DNA from: CALDSL01 sp039810245
Lineage (GTDB): Bacteria; Chloroflexota; Anaerolineae; Anaerolineales; Anaerolineaceae
Assembly (NCBI GenBank): GCA_039810245.1
Contig: JBDHWQ010000010.1
Span: forward strand, 1-64,000
Direction of reading: 5' to 3'
DNA: 64,000 bases
A model generated the notes under the pieces. That model was not told where the DNA came from, did no database searches, and saw nothing but the letters and a program-made list of their open reading frames with translations. A program made the translations under genes and the position numbers. Positions 25,604 through 34,659 of the stretch are shown here, piece by piece. The stretch's first letter is position 1, and each line of letters starts with the position of its first letter.

Positions 25604-26395
25604 ATGACGGATGCCAATGCCTGGGGACGGGCGGAGCAGTACGAGCGCTATATGGGCCGCTGGAGCCGCAAGCTGGCCCCGCTGTTTCTGCAATGGATGG
25701 ACTGCCAGCCGGGCCTGCGCTGGCTGGACGTGGGCTGTGGCACCGGCGCGTTGAGCGCGGCCATCCTTGAACGCTGCGCGCCGCGCTCGGTCACCGGCGT
25801 GGAGCCCGCGGACGGCTTTTTGCGCGTGGCGCGCAGCGCGCTGGGTGAGCGTGTCACGCTGCTGCCGGGCAGCGCCACCAGTATACCGCTGCCGGATGGC
25901 GCGGTAGACGCGGTTGTGTCCTCGCTGGTGCTCAATTTTGTTGATGACCAACCGGCGGCGCGGGCGGAAATGGCGCGCGTTGCAGGCGCGGGTGGTACGC
26001 TGGGCGTGATGGTGTGGGATTACAGCGGGAAAATGGAGTTCATCCAGTACTTTTGGCGCGCTGCCGCGCAGGTAGACCCGCAAGCCGTCGCGCTGGACGA
26101 AGGGGCACGTTTCCCGATCTGCCATGCGGACGCGTTGCACGAATTCTTTACCGGCGCGGGTTTCCGCGAGGTGCGGGTGACCGGGCTGGAGATCGAGACC
26201 GTTTTCACGGACTTCGACGATTACTGGGGGCCTTTTTTGGGCGGGCAGGGCGTGTGCCCGGCGTACCTGATGGGCCTGGACGCCGATACGCGCGAGGCGC
26301 TGCGCCGCAGCGTGCAGGCCATGCTGCCGGCACAGCCGGATGGCTCGATCCGGCTGGTGGCGCGCGCCTGGGCTGCCCACGCGCAAGTGCCCTGA
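25604..26395 (+). CDS. Class I SAM-dependent methyltransferase
   Basis: A 263-residue Rossmann-fold methyltransferase, with WLDVGCGTGALSAAIL as motif I, GVEPADGFL as motif II and VVSSLVLNFVDD as the post-II acidic segment. GGGAGG lies just before ATG 25604; an in-frame ATG at 25580 lacks a site. It stands alone between the GT2 gene and the paired GT-C genes and has its own candidate promoter. It may methylate a small molecule or a lipid rather than glycan; substrate unknown. Confidence 0.85.
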   Translation: MTDANAWGRAEQYERYMGRWSRKLAPLFLQWMDCQPGLRWLDVGCGTGALSAAILERCAPRSVTGVEPADGFLRVARSALGERVTLLPGSATSIPLPDGAVDAVVSSLVLNFVDDQPAARAEMARVAGAGGTLGVMVWDYSGKMEFIQYFWRAAAQVDPQAVALDEGARFPICHADALHEFFTGAGFREVRVTGLEIETVFTDFDDYWGPFLGGQGVCPAYLMGLDADTREALRRSVQAMLPAQPDGSIRLVARAWAAHAQVP

Positions 26396-26426
26396 GCGCC
26401 GTAAACTGCAGCCGCCCCCAGGCGCG

Positions 26427-26435
26427 TGATATAAT
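26427..26435 (+). promoter_or_regulatory. Extended -10 promoter TGA-TATAAT
   Basis: A consensus extended -10 (TG at 26427, TATAAT at 26430-26435) ends 12 bases before ATG 26448. Transcription would start about 6 bases before the start codon, giving a nearly leaderless message; no Shine-Dalgarno is seen in that space. Confidence 0.55.
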
Positions 26436-26447
26436 TGCAGGCGCATC

Positions 26448-28256
26448 ATGGCCCGCCAGTATTTCCCCAACACGCAGCACAGCACTCCGTCGCCCACCTG
26501 GCGGCGTGCGCTTGCATTTCTCGATACCCGCCGCGGCGCGCTGCTGGCGCTGCTGGCGATCTATGCCTTGGGCGTGGGGTTGACCCTGTGGCTGGTGACC
26601 GGCAGCGTCTACGGCCCGGTACATTTTGACGATGAGATCCGCTACTGGCAGACTGCTGAGGATATCTCGAAGGGAACATTTCGCATCGCGAGCGACCATC
26701 ATTCCCCGCCGCTGTATCCACTGGCGCTGCAGCCGGCTTTCAGGTGGTTTAACCCGCAGCGCGTGTATGATGCGGCCAAAGGGATCAATGTACTGCTGCT
26801 TACCAGCGTAGTGTTTCCGGCTTTTTTTATTCTGCGCAAATTTGCCGGCCGGAGCTTGAGTCTTTTGGGCGCGGCCCTGGTACTGCTTTTTCCCACGCAG
26901 GTGGTGATGCCGCGCTCGATGCTCAGCGAGCACCTGTTCTACCCGCTGTTCCTGTGGACGGCGTGCCTGGCATTCCGGAATTTCTCCACAGACGATGGAA
27001 AATGGCGGGTGTTCGAAAATGCAGCATTTGGCGCGCTTTGTGGCGCGCTGGTGCTAACGCGCTATATCGGCCTGGTCATCGTGCCGGGGCTGTTCCTGAT
27101 CTGGTGGCTCAAACCGTTGGCGGGTGAGCGCGGTCCGCTGTTGATTTCGAGGAAAAAATTGCTGGCAGCACTGGTGGTCTTCCTGCCGTTTGCGCTGGTA
27201 ATGGCGGCCTGGGTGCTGCCGGGGTTGCAGGAAGGCGTGCCGCTCAAGGAATTATTGGGCTTTGGCATTGCCGATGACCCTAACCCGGCACAGTTGGGCC
27301 GGCGGCGTTTTGTGATGTGGGCGCTGTACTACCTGTGCTACACCGTGCTGCTGGCAGCGCCATTCCTGGGCGTATTGAGCGCGAGCGTATTTCAGGTACG
27401 CTGGAAGGAATGGCGCAGCCCGCTGGTGCGCTGGCTGGTTGCGACCGCGATTCTGTGTTTCCTGCTGCTGCTGGCATGCACGCGGCACTCGTGGCGTGCG
27501 GCGTACAACTACCCTAACGCGCTCAAGATCCAGGGGCGCTATATCCTGTATTTTGTCCCCCTTTTCTGGATCGCGGCGTTTGCGCTGATGAGGGCAGTTC
27601 CCTGGAAAACGCCACGCTGGTCCGCAACCGCCTTAGCCTGGCTGCTGTCATTTGAAGCCGTAGCATTTTCCTTTTGGATGATTTTCCGTGGGATGATTTA
27701 CCGGCACCGGCCTCTGCCGGTTTCTGAGAACTCCCCGGATGGAATGTTTGTGAATACGATCGGCATGCAATTCTTAGCGTTCATCGCGGTTATCTTGCTC
27801 GCCAGCCTGTTAATTATTGGCAGAAAGTCCAACATGCTGCTGGCAGCAGTATTGCTCCTCTTGCCGGTCTTTTACATTTATGGAAATTATCAGCTATATA
27901 CGCGATTTTTAAAGCGGGGACAGATTCATAATTTCCAGGCTTACCAGCTAATCCATGTTCTTGATGAACGGTATCCAGAGAATGACACGCTCTTACGAAA
28001 ACCTGTGCGCTTTGTGGTCAGTGAAAAGATTGGTTACATGGAATGCCGGGCCTGGGAATGGACGCTGCGCACGCACGGTTTTCAGGATGTCCAGTGTGAA
28101 GATGGTGCTGAGCACGGCGAAGGGGACCAAACTGTGTTTGTGGCGCGGGTAGGAATGGACTCGTACATCCTGTCAAACATGGGCAATGCACCGGCGCCGG
28201 ATGCAGCGCTCGCGACGTTTGTATTTGATGGAGAAACCTTTGTTATCCAGAAATAA
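26448..28256 (+). CDS. GT-C type membrane glycosyltransferase-like protein, paralogue 1
   Basis: A 602-residue polytopic membrane protein with about 12 hydrophobic segments. FLDTRRGALLALLAIYALGVG is the first; the loop VHFDDEIRYWQTAEDI holds the acidic residues expected at a GT-C active site, and HHSPPLYPLAL follows. GVPLKELLGFGIADDPNPAQ lies in a later loop. It is followed by a second 602-residue protein with the same motifs in the same order. Likely transfers a sugar from a polyprenyl carrier; donor and acceptor unknown. Confidence 0.75.
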   Translation: MARQYFPNTQHSTPSPTWRRALAFLDTRRGALLALLAIYALGVGLTLWLVTGSVYGPVHFDDEIRYWQTAEDISKGTFRIASDHHSPPLYPLALQPAFRWFNPQRVYDAAKGINVLLLTSVVFPAFFILRKFAGRSLSLLGAALVLLFPTQVVMPRSMLSEHLFYPLFLWTACLAFRNFSTDDGKWRVFENAAFGALCGALVLTRYIGLVIVPGLFLIWWLKPLAGERGPLLISRKKLLAALVVFLPFALVMAAWVLPGLQEGVPLKELLGFGIADDPNPAQLGRRRFVMWALYYLCYTVLLAAPFLGVLSASVFQVRWKEWRSPLVRWLVATAILCFLLLLACTRHSWRAAYNYPNALKIQGRYILYFVPLFWIAAFALMRAVPWKTPRWSATALAWLLSFEAVAFSFWMIFRGMIYRHRPLPVSENSPDGMFVNTIGMQFLAFIAVILLASLLIIGRKSNMLLAAVLLLLPVFYIYGNYQLYTRFLKRGQIHNFQAYQLIHVLDERYPENDTLLRKPVRFVVSEKIGYMECRAWEWTLRTHGFQDVQCEDGAEHGEGDQTVFVARVGMDSYILSNMGNAPAPDAALATFVFDGETFVIQK

Positions 28257-30036
28257 TTACGATGCGCAACACCAGGGCGCGCGCCTGAGTTTTCGCCGTG
28301 TCTGGGATGTGTTGGACACCCGGGGCGGGGCCGGGCTGGCACTGGCAGCATTGTATCTGGTGGGCGTAGCCTTGACTCTGCGATTTGTGACCGGCAGCGC
28401 CTACGGGCCAATCCACTTTAATGATGAAATTCGATACTGGAATACGCTTCAGGCGTTGTACCGTGGCACGTTTACCGTGACCAGCTTCCACCATTCGCCG
28501 CCGCTGTATCCGACCACTCTGCTGCCCCTTACACTGCTGCCGGGCTCCCAGTTATACACGGGCGTGAAGGCACTCAATGCGCTGGTCTTCACCAGCGCCG
28601 TGTTCCCTTTCTACCTGCTGCTGCGCGCCTTTGCCGGCCGGCGGTTAAGCCTGCTGGTATCGGCGGTTTTCCTGCTGCTGCCGTCGCAGTTGGTGGTGCC
28701 GCGCCTGGTGATGAGCGAGAACTTGTTTTACCCCCTGTTTTTGTGGGCGGTACTACTGGCCTTCACGCACCGCTGGAAGTTGGGTCAAAGCCTGGCTCTA
28801 GGGGTTCTGATGGGGTTGATGGTACTCACGCGTTATCTCGGCCTGCCGGTAGTGTTTGCGCTATTAGCGGCGTGGTGGCTTAAGCCGCTGGGCGAAGAGC
28901 GGTTGCCGATGCTGCTTTCACGCCGGAAGCTGCTGCACCTGGCGCTCGTGGTGGCGCCGTTCGTCGCCATCCTGGGGGCGTGGGTGCTGTTGGGCATGCG
29001 CGAGGGTGTGCCGGTGAAGGAAATGCTGGGGTTTGGCGTGGCCAGCAACCCGGACCCTGCGCAGCTCGGCCGGCGGCGGTTGGTGATGTGGGCCGCGTTT
29101 TACCTGTCGTATACCACGCTGATGCTGGCACCCTACCTGGGTGTGCTGGCGGCGGCGCTGGTACAGATGCGCCGCAAGGATTGGAACAACAGCTTCACGC
29201 GCTGGCTGGCTAGCGTGGCGCTGGTGACTGCCAGCTTTCTGGTCACCGCCACGCGACATTCGTGGCGCGCGCGCTATAACTTCCCCGAGCCGGATACCAT
29301 CCAGGGACGCTATATTTTTTACCTGGCTCCGCTGTTCCTGATTACGGCGATCGCTGCGCTAAAAATGGTCAAGTTCGAGCGCCTGTCGCGCAGCGCGTAT
29401 GCGCTGCTGGTGGTGGTGGCCGGCGAAGCCGCCGCCGGCGCGTATCTGATCATCTTTCATGGTGCGGTGTTCCTGGGCCGGCCGGTGCGCATGAGCCTGA
29501 ATTCGCCCGACGGCTATCTGTTCCAGAGCCTGGGGGCGGGTTATGTGCTGACGGCGCTCCTGCTGCTGGCCTTCGGCGCCTACCTCGCGCCGCGTCGCAA
29601 GCGACTTATCATGCTGGGGCTGCCGCTGGCGCTGGCGGCTATCTGGCTGGCCGGTGACCTGCGCCTGTACCAGAGCATCCTCAAACCGCTGCAGGAGCCG
29701 AATTACCCGGTCAGCCGTTTGATCGCGTTGATGGATGCAACCTATGGCGACTCACAACAGTTGCGCGCCGAGCCGGTGCATCTGCTGGTGCCCTATCGCA
29801 TGAACGAAGAATACTGTCGCATCTGGCTGGCGACCTTCCGTTTCAATGGCTTTCGCGACGTAAAATGCACGCGTGGCAAACCCGAAGATTCATACGACCG
29901 GCAAATCCTGTTCGTGCGCGCGCGCGGCGACGAGTTCTCGATCAGCATGATTTCCCGGCAGGAATATATACCTCGCCGGTCCAACCAGTACACGTTCAAC
30001 GGCAAATATTACCTGCTGGATTATGCAGATCATTAA
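28228..30036 (+). CDS. GT-C type membrane glycosyltransferase-like protein, paralogue 2
   Basis: A 602-residue tandem paralogue of the gene before it. VLDTRGGAGLALAALYLVGVA, IHFNDEIRYWNTLQAL, HHSPPLYP and GVPVKEMLGFGVASNPDPAQ align one to one with the upstream protein. ATG 28228 overlaps the previous gene by 29 bases and makes the lengths equal; no clear ribosome site precedes it, so translational coupling is likely. The gene ends ten bases before the convergent flippase-like gene. Confidence 0.73.
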   Translation: MEKPLLSRNNYDAQHQGARLSFRRVWDVLDTRGGAGLALAALYLVGVALTLRFVTGSAYGPIHFNDEIRYWNTLQALYRGTFTVTSFHHSPPLYPTTLLPLTLLPGSQLYTGVKALNALVFTSAVFPFYLLLRAFAGRRLSLLVSAVFLLLPSQLVVPRLVMSENLFYPLFLWAVLLAFTHRWKLGQSLALGVLMGLMVLTRYLGLPVVFALLAAWWLKPLGEERLPMLLSRRKLLHLALVVAPFVAILGAWVLLGMREGVPVKEMLGFGVASNPDPAQLGRRRLVMWAAFYLSYTTLMLAPYLGVLAAALVQMRRKDWNNSFTRWLASVALVTASFLVTATRHSWRARYNFPEPDTIQGRYIFYLAPLFLITAIAALKMVKFERLSRSAYALLVVVAGEAAAGAYLIIFHGAVFLGRPVRMSLNSPDGYLFQSLGAGYVLTALLLLAFGAYLAPRRKRLIMLGLPLALAAIWLAGDLRLYQSILKPLQEPNYPVSRLIALMDATYGDSQQLRAEPVHLLVPYRMNEEYCRIWLATFRFNGFRDVKCTRGKPEDSYDRQILFVRARGDEFSISMISRQEYIPRRSNQYTFNGKYYLLDYADH

Positions 30037-30046
30037 GCGCGCCGGG

Positions 30047-30976
30047 TCAGGCAGGGTGGTCGTCGTTGCGGGGCCGGAACAGTGTTTTGAGGCTGCCGGA
30101 GCCGTATTTCAACTCGGTAACGATGCTCAGGCTGATCTCGGTCACGATCCACACCAGGCGGCTGAGCGCGGCGTACACCGCGGCTTCAGGGGCCTGGATG
30201 GATGCCGACAGGATGGCGGTGATGACCGCCTCGCGGATGCCGATGCCGCTGGGGGCAAAGATGGTGACGTAGCCCAGCGCCCAGCCGATGGCGAATCCAC
30301 CGGTGGAAAGCGCGGCCGTATCGGCGTTTATGCTGCGCGCGGGCAGCAGCGCGAAAAAGCTCAGGCCGATGAACAGCCACACTGCTGCCTGCACCGCAAT
30401 CTGGCGCAGGATGGCGCCCGGACCGGCCGCGCGGCGCAGCACATAGCGCGCGATGAGCGTGTTACCCACCACCCACAGCATGGCGCAGGCCAGCGGCAGC
30501 AGCAGTTGCAGCACACCGGCCGGCAGGCGCAGCAGCGCCAGGAAGGTAGGGCTGGCCAGGCATACTACCCCGCCAAACAGAAACGCCGACGACACCAGCC
30601 AGATATTTTCGACGATCATCGACTGCGTGGCCTGGCGGTTGTCTAACCCATTGAGGCGGTAAACGCCAAAACGCCCGACGAAATGCCACACCCCGCCCGG
30701 CAAATATTTGGAGAGCTGAATGGTGGAATACAGGTGCAGCATCTTGCCGTAACCGGGCTTCCACACGTCGCTGATCACCGACTGGCGGCTCATTTCGGCC
30801 AGAAACAGCTTCCCCACCACCAGGAGCGCCGCGGAAAGCAGGAACTGCAGCGGCGCAACGCTGCGGATGATGGCCAGGTTGGCCTGGTAGTTGCGGGCAA
30901 AGTAATACACCACCCCGGCAACGATGGCGATGGTCCACAGCCACTTGAGAGCGGTCAGCCAGCGCTTGTTTTTCAA
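30047..30976 (-). CDS. Lysylphosphatidylglycerol-synthase-TM / UPF0104-like membrane protein
   Basis: A 309-residue integral membrane protein with about eight hydrophobic segments. LSKYLPGGVWHFVGR, where YLPG and GR are typical, and FAPSGIGIREAVI, with the conserved PSG-x-G-x-RE, place it in the flippase-like UPF0104/AglD family. TTG 30976 overlaps the preceding stop (TTGA) and is chosen over far-upstream starts that lie inside the pyruvyl transferase gene. Last gene of a four-gene minus-strand operon; it may help move a lipid-linked intermediate across the membrane. Confidence 0.8.
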   Translation of the reverse strand: MKNKRWLTALKWLWTIAIVAGVVYYFARNYQANLAIIRSVAPLQFLLSAALLVVGKLFLAEMSRQSVISDVWKPGYGKMLHLYSTIQLSKYLPGGVWHFVGRFGVYRLNGLDNRQATQSMIVENIWLVSSAFLFGGVVCLASPTFLALLRLPAGVLQLLLPLACAMLWVVGNTLIARYVLRRAAGPGAILRQIAVQAAVWLFIGLSFFALLPARSINADTAALSTGGFAIGWALGYVTIFAPSGIGIREAVITAILSASIQAPEAAVYAALSRLVWIVTEISLSIVTELKYGSGSLKTLFRPRNDDHPA

Positions 30977-32241
30977 ACCAGCAGCTTTTCTACGCAGTCG
31001 AACTGGCGGCGCGAGAGCGCCTGCACTGCCGGCAGTTTTTCGGCAAGCTGCGCGCGCACGGCAGGTGCGTTTTGCAGCAGCTCGCGCGCCAGCACAGCCA
31101 GGTCGGCGCGCGGGTCGTCGAATTCGGCGGCGTAGCGCTGCATGTCGAAATCGGCCAGCGTCTCGGTATATTTGTGGCTCCAGCCAATCACCAGGGTGGG
31201 GATGCACAATGACAGGCCGGACACCATCGCGTGGAATCGCGAAGTAATCATCAGGTCGCCAAAAGCCATCAGCCGGCGCAGCGTGGCGGTGTTCACGTCC
31301 CAGGTGACCCAGTGCGTGCGGTCAAACTGTTCCGGCAGGAAGGTGGTGAGGGCGCGCTGCTTGAGCAGGTCGAGCACGAAGATATCGTTGTTGCGCGGTT
31401 TGGCGCTGCCCTCGCGCGTGGAATTGGCCAGGAACAGGAAATGCGTGTGGCCATCGTCCAGGACGGTCACCAGCCGCAGCAGCTCGGCCACATGATCCTT
31501 GCCTTTTTTCGCAGCCTTTTCCCACACCAGCGAGCTGGGCGAAAGTACGATGACACGCCGGCCCTGCGCCTTGACGTGCTCCAGCTCGGACAGCATTTCC
31601 TGCACCAGGTCTTCGTTTTCGCTCGATAGGCTGAAGCGTGGCTCGTATAGAAAGGCGATATCCGCGACGCGGGTCACGTTGGGCAGCCGCAGCCCGGCCA
31701 GGTTTTGCGCGGTGATTTCGCCGCGGGCGAAGACCTGGCGGCAGCGCGGCAAAAAGAGACGCGCCGCGGCGCGGTTGAGCGGGTTGCGGAATGGTCCCAA
31801 CGCCTGCGCCAGCTTGACCACCGGGATGCGCAGCAGCATGGCCGGCCAGATGGTGAGAATGTTGAATGGCAGGAAGACCTCGCGCCCGTCCACAAAGGAG
31901 ATGCCGCCGATGTCCAGCAGCACATCGCAGCGGCGCAGCGCGCGCGCCACATTCGTCAGCAGCGCGCCAGGTGCGCGGATGCCCACCAGCCGCAGCAGCC
32001 AGATGAGCACGGCGAAAGGAAAGAGGCGCAGCACCAGGGTGGCCGGTTTGGCGCTCACCACCTGGATGGCCCGGTCCTGGATGAGCTGGCGATCTTTTTT
32101 GGGCGAGTAAGAAAAGACCACGAACTGCGCGCCGGGGTAAGCATCGCGCAGCAGGCCGGTGGTGGTGACCAGCATAGACTCCGCGCCGCGATTGCCCCAG
32201 ATGGTGCCGCCGATGATGCCAATCACAGGGGGACGGTTCAT
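30973..32241 (-). CDS. Polysaccharide pyruvyl transferase family protein
   Basis: A 422-residue protein of the CsaB/WcaK family that adds pyruvyl ketals to sugars using phosphoenolpyruvate. GIIGGTIWGNRGAESMLV opens the fold, LLDIGGISFVDGRE follows, and the C-terminal half has VILSPSSLVWEK, MITSRFHAMVSGLSLCIPTLVIGWSHKY, the family hallmark. It starts one base after the FrhB-like gene ends and overlaps the flippase-like gene. Pyruvyl groups would add negative charge to the surface glycan. Confidence 0.87.
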   Translation of the reverse strand: MNRPPVIGIIGGTIWGNRGAESMLVTTTGLLRDAYPGAQFVVFSYSPKKDRQLIQDRAIQVVSAKPATLVLRLFPFAVLIWLLRLVGIRAPGALLTNVARALRRCDVLLDIGGISFVDGREVFLPFNILTIWPAMLLRIPVVKLAQALGPFRNPLNRAAARLFLPRCRQVFARGEITAQNLAGLRLPNVTRVADIAFLYEPRFSLSSENEDLVQEMLSELEHVKAQGRRVIVLSPSSLVWEKAAKKGKDHVAELLRLVTVLDDGHTHFLFLANSTREGSAKPRNNDIFVLDLLKQRALTTFLPEQFDRTHWVTWDVNTATLRRLMAFGDLMITSRFHAMVSGLSLCIPTLVIGWSHKYTETLADFDMQRYAAEFDDPRADLAVLARELLQNAPAVRAQLAEKLPAVQALSRRQFDCVEKLLV

Positions 32242-32242
32242 C

Positions 32243-33361
32243 TCAGAAGCTTTCCAGGAACTTGATGAAGTACAGATACAGCTTGATGGCCGGGCGCGGC
32301 AGCGAGAAAATCAGTTTGCGGCCGCCGGCGGTGCGCGACAGGCGCTCGTTGAACAGCTCCAGCGCGGCAACGATGAAATGGTTGAGGCGCACTTTCTCAT
32401 GCACCGAGTCTTTGATGCGCTCGTTGGCGATTCTGCCCAGCCGGGCGCGGGCGCTGATGTTGTAATGCGTGGGCATGTTGCGCGCCTGGCCGTTGCAGAT
32501 CTCTTCGATCGGCTCTTCCTGCCCCTGCAGCACGCCAGAGGCAAAGGCCTCCGCCACCACGCGCGCGCCCACCTCGCTGCGGGCGATCAACGCGGTGTGT
32601 TTGATGGGGTTATCCTTCATGCGCAACGACCAGATATCCCCGGCGGAGATATCACTGTAATAGCCCGTGTGGTCAAAGCAGTGGTGGCACTTGCGCTGCG
32701 CGCAGAAGAACAGGTTTTGATAGTCGGAGAAGTAAGAGAACGGGCGGGTGATGACTTCGCCGCCCGCGTAGGTGGCCTGCAGCTCGCCGCGCCAGTGGCC
32801 GGCGCGGTAGCGGTAATCCACCAGGGATTTGCCGTCCGGGCGCAGCCTTTCCACGATGCGGTCGGTGAGGTACGGCTCGCTGTTGTGCCCGCAGAATGGT
32901 GTGATGATGAGGAAAACCTTTTCCTCCAGCGCGGGGTCTTTGCGCATGGCATTGCGAAGGATCAGCGTATCGCACGGCAGAGCCACCACCGCCAGCCGGC
33001 CGGAAAATTCGCGGATGAGGGGTAAGGCCTGGCTGCTGAAATACACGGCGCTGTACTTGCTGCCCTGCGCGCTTTTCAGTTGCTCCAGGGTGGCGGCGAT
33101 GAAAAACTCGGGGCGCAGTTTTCCCTCTTCATTGATGGCGGTGCGGCATACCAGCGCGCCGCCCACCCGCCCCGTGACCAGCAGGTGCGCCAGGATGGCA
33201 GTGATGCTGCCACCCGAGGCGGCTTTTTCACGGATAGCCGGGTCGCTGGCGTAGCTCAAATAGCTGTGCCGGAAGCTGCCGACGTATTTTTGCACCTGTT
33301 CGGGGGTAAACTGCTTGCGCAGCAGGCGCGCGAACAGGCGGTTAAGCGACTTCTTTGGCAT
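32243..33361 (-). CDS. FrhB-like (coenzyme F420 hydrogenase beta-subunit family) protein
   Basis: A 372-residue protein of the FrhB/FdhB family. REKAASGGSITAILAHLL and VALPCDTLILRNAM match the N-terminal flavin/F420-binding part, and FFCAQRKCHHCFDHTGYYSDISAGD carries a C-x3-C-x2-C cluster and the SxGD signature of the C-terminal part. Members in glycan clusters often sit beside pyruvyl transferases, as here, but their reaction is unproved. ATG 33361 with GAGATGG upstream is preferred; an ATG at 33373 is also in frame. It overlaps the GT2 gene by 20 bases. Confidence 0.8.
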   Translation of the reverse strand: MPKKSLNRLFARLLRKQFTPEQVQKYVGSFRHSYLSYASDPAIREKAASGGSITAILAHLLVTGRVGGALVCRTAINEEGKLRPEFFIAATLEQLKSAQGSKYSAVYFSSQALPLIREFSGRLAVVALPCDTLILRNAMRKDPALEEKVFLIITPFCGHNSEPYLTDRIVERLRPDGKSLVDYRYRAGHWRGELQATYAGGEVITRPFSYFSDYQNLFFCAQRKCHHCFDHTGYYSDISAGDIWSLRMKDNPIKHTALIARSEVGARVVAEAFASGVLQGQEEPIEEICNGQARNMPTHYNISARARLGRIANERIKDSVHEKVRLNHFIVAALELFNERLSRTAGGRKLIFSLPRPAIKLYLYFIKFLESF

Positions 33362-34406
33362 AAACCATCTCATTTTTGATCAGCGTGGAGCCGAGGAACT
33401 CGGCATCCCCGTCGCGGATGCGGGCTTCGTCGCGCAGGCGCAGCATAATTTCTTCCATCGTGCGCCGGTTGGCCCGGACTGCATCACCCAGCAGCCCCAG
33501 CATCACCAACAGCAGGCTGAACACCAGCAGCGTGCCGCCGATGGTGATGGACTGGATATGGCGGCCCACGCCGGTATCGCCGATCAGATAGAAGTACAGG
33601 AAGCGCAGGATCAAGAACAGGCCGGCCAGCCCAAAGGGGATGCCCAGGCGCAGAAAGGTTTGCAGCGGCTTGTAGAGCACATAGGAGCGGATGATCACCC
33701 CGCCCTGACGCCACATGAAGTTGAGAATGCCGCGGTGCAGCCGCGACGGGCGGTAGCTGGGGTTGGTATCGATCACCAGGTGCTGGATGTTCATGCGCGC
33801 TTGCCCGGCCAGGATCAGCGTTTCGAGGGTGTAGGAGTACGAGTTATATACCTGGGTGCGCAGCGCGGCGTAGCGCGAGAAAGCGCGGAAACCGCTGACG
33901 CTGTCGGGCGCGTCGGTTTGCGACAGGCGGCGGATCACCCAGCTCCCCAGTTCTTCCAGGCGGCGTTTGAGCGGCGAGAAATGCTGGTTCTTGCCCGGCT
34001 GGCGGTCGCCGATGACCATATCGGCTTCACCCGCGACGATTGGCGCGACCATTTCGGCGATGTAGCGACCCGGGTATTGGTTGTCGGCGTCGGTGTTGAC
34101 GATCACATCCGCGCCCAGGGCCAGCGCCGCCTGCAGGCCGGATAGAAAGGCGTTGGCAAGCCCGCGGTTGCGGCGGTGGCGCAGCACATAATGCGCGCCA
34201 TTCTCCAGCGCCACGCGCTCCGTGTCGTCGCTGGAGCCGTCGTTGACCACCAGCACCAGGATGCGGTCTACGCCGGGCACTTCGCGTGGCAGGTCGGCCA
34301 GGGTTTTGGCCAGCACCTGCGCCTCGTTGTAGCACGGGATCTGGATCACCAGTGTCACCGGGCGGGGAGTGGGAGCGTTGAAGGAATAAGTTGGCGACTG
34401 TATCAT
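33342..34406 (-). CDS. GT2 family glycosyltransferase, DPM1/ArnC-like with C-terminal membrane segments
   Basis: A 354-residue glycosyltransferase resembling dolichol-phosphate mannose synthases. VIQIPCYNEAQVLAKTL, VNDGSSDDTE and VNTDADNQYPGRYI (DxD) form the catalytic part, and SGFRAFSRYAA gives the acceptor region. Two hydrophobic segments (residues ~245-270 and ~285-310) anchor it. It probably loads a sugar on polyprenyl phosphate, which would supply the many GT-C proteins nearby. First gene of the minus-strand operon; 253 bases separate it from the divergent DUF47 gene. Confidence 0.87.
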   Translation of the reverse strand: MIQSPTYSFNAPTPRPVTLVIQIPCYNEAQVLAKTLADLPREVPGVDRILVLVVNDGSSDDTERVALENGAHYVLRHRRNRGLANAFLSGLQAALALGADVIVNTDADNQYPGRYIAEMVAPIVAGEADMVIGDRQPGKNQHFSPLKRRLEELGSWVIRRLSQTDAPDSVSGFRAFSRYAALRTQVYNSYSYTLETLILAGQARMNIQHLVIDTNPSYRPSRLHRGILNFMWRQGGVIIRSYVLYKPLQTFLRLGIPFGLAGLFLILRFLYFYLIGDTGVGRHIQSITIGGTLLVFSLLLVMLGLLGDAVRANRRTMEEIMLRLRDEARIRDGDAEFLGSTLIKNEMVYAKEVA

Positions 34407-34509
34407 GAATGGATAAACTTTCGTATCCGAGTTCGACGGGCTAATTTTACCAGTATTCGTAATGGGTTAGCGTGCATGTTCCGCTTTTGCTATTATCTTA
34501 CCTCCAGGA

Positions 34510-34626
34510 GTGATAGATCGCTTTGTGGGAAGATGGAGCCTGCTTGCTGTTGCTCTTCTAGCAGGCCTATTCGCCTCTCAACCGGTCTACGCCTGGTATA
34601 AGGCGAAAATCTTTTACGGTTCATGA
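34510..34626 (+). other. Possible small membrane ORF or gene remnant
   Basis: An open stretch from GTG 34510 (or GTG 34525) to TGA 34624 reads RWSLLAVALLAGLFASQPVY then AWYKAKIFYGS. It has one good transmembrane segment and looks like the start of a membrane protein that breaks off. AGGAG at 34506-34510 is too close to the first GTG and 14 bases from the second. It may be a tiny membrane peptide or a decayed GT-C gene. The inverted repeat GCCTGCT/AGCAGGC lies within it. Confidence 0.25.
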
Positions 34627-34632
34627 TATACT
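34624..34632 (+). promoter_or_regulatory. Extended -10 promoter TGA-TATACT
   Basis: TG at 34624, TATACT at 34627-34632, 27 bases before ATG 34660. Fits an extended -10 promoter for the DUF47 gene. Confidence 0.45.
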
Positions 34633-34659
34633 CAAGCCCACATCCCTGAGGAGATTCGC

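Noticed and set aside
30047..31207. Longer version of the flippase-like gene with ~77 extra N-terminal residues
   Set aside because: The extension lies inside the pyruvyl transferase gene, is Ala/Arg rich and lacks a ribosome site; TTG 30976 overlapping the previous stop fits better.
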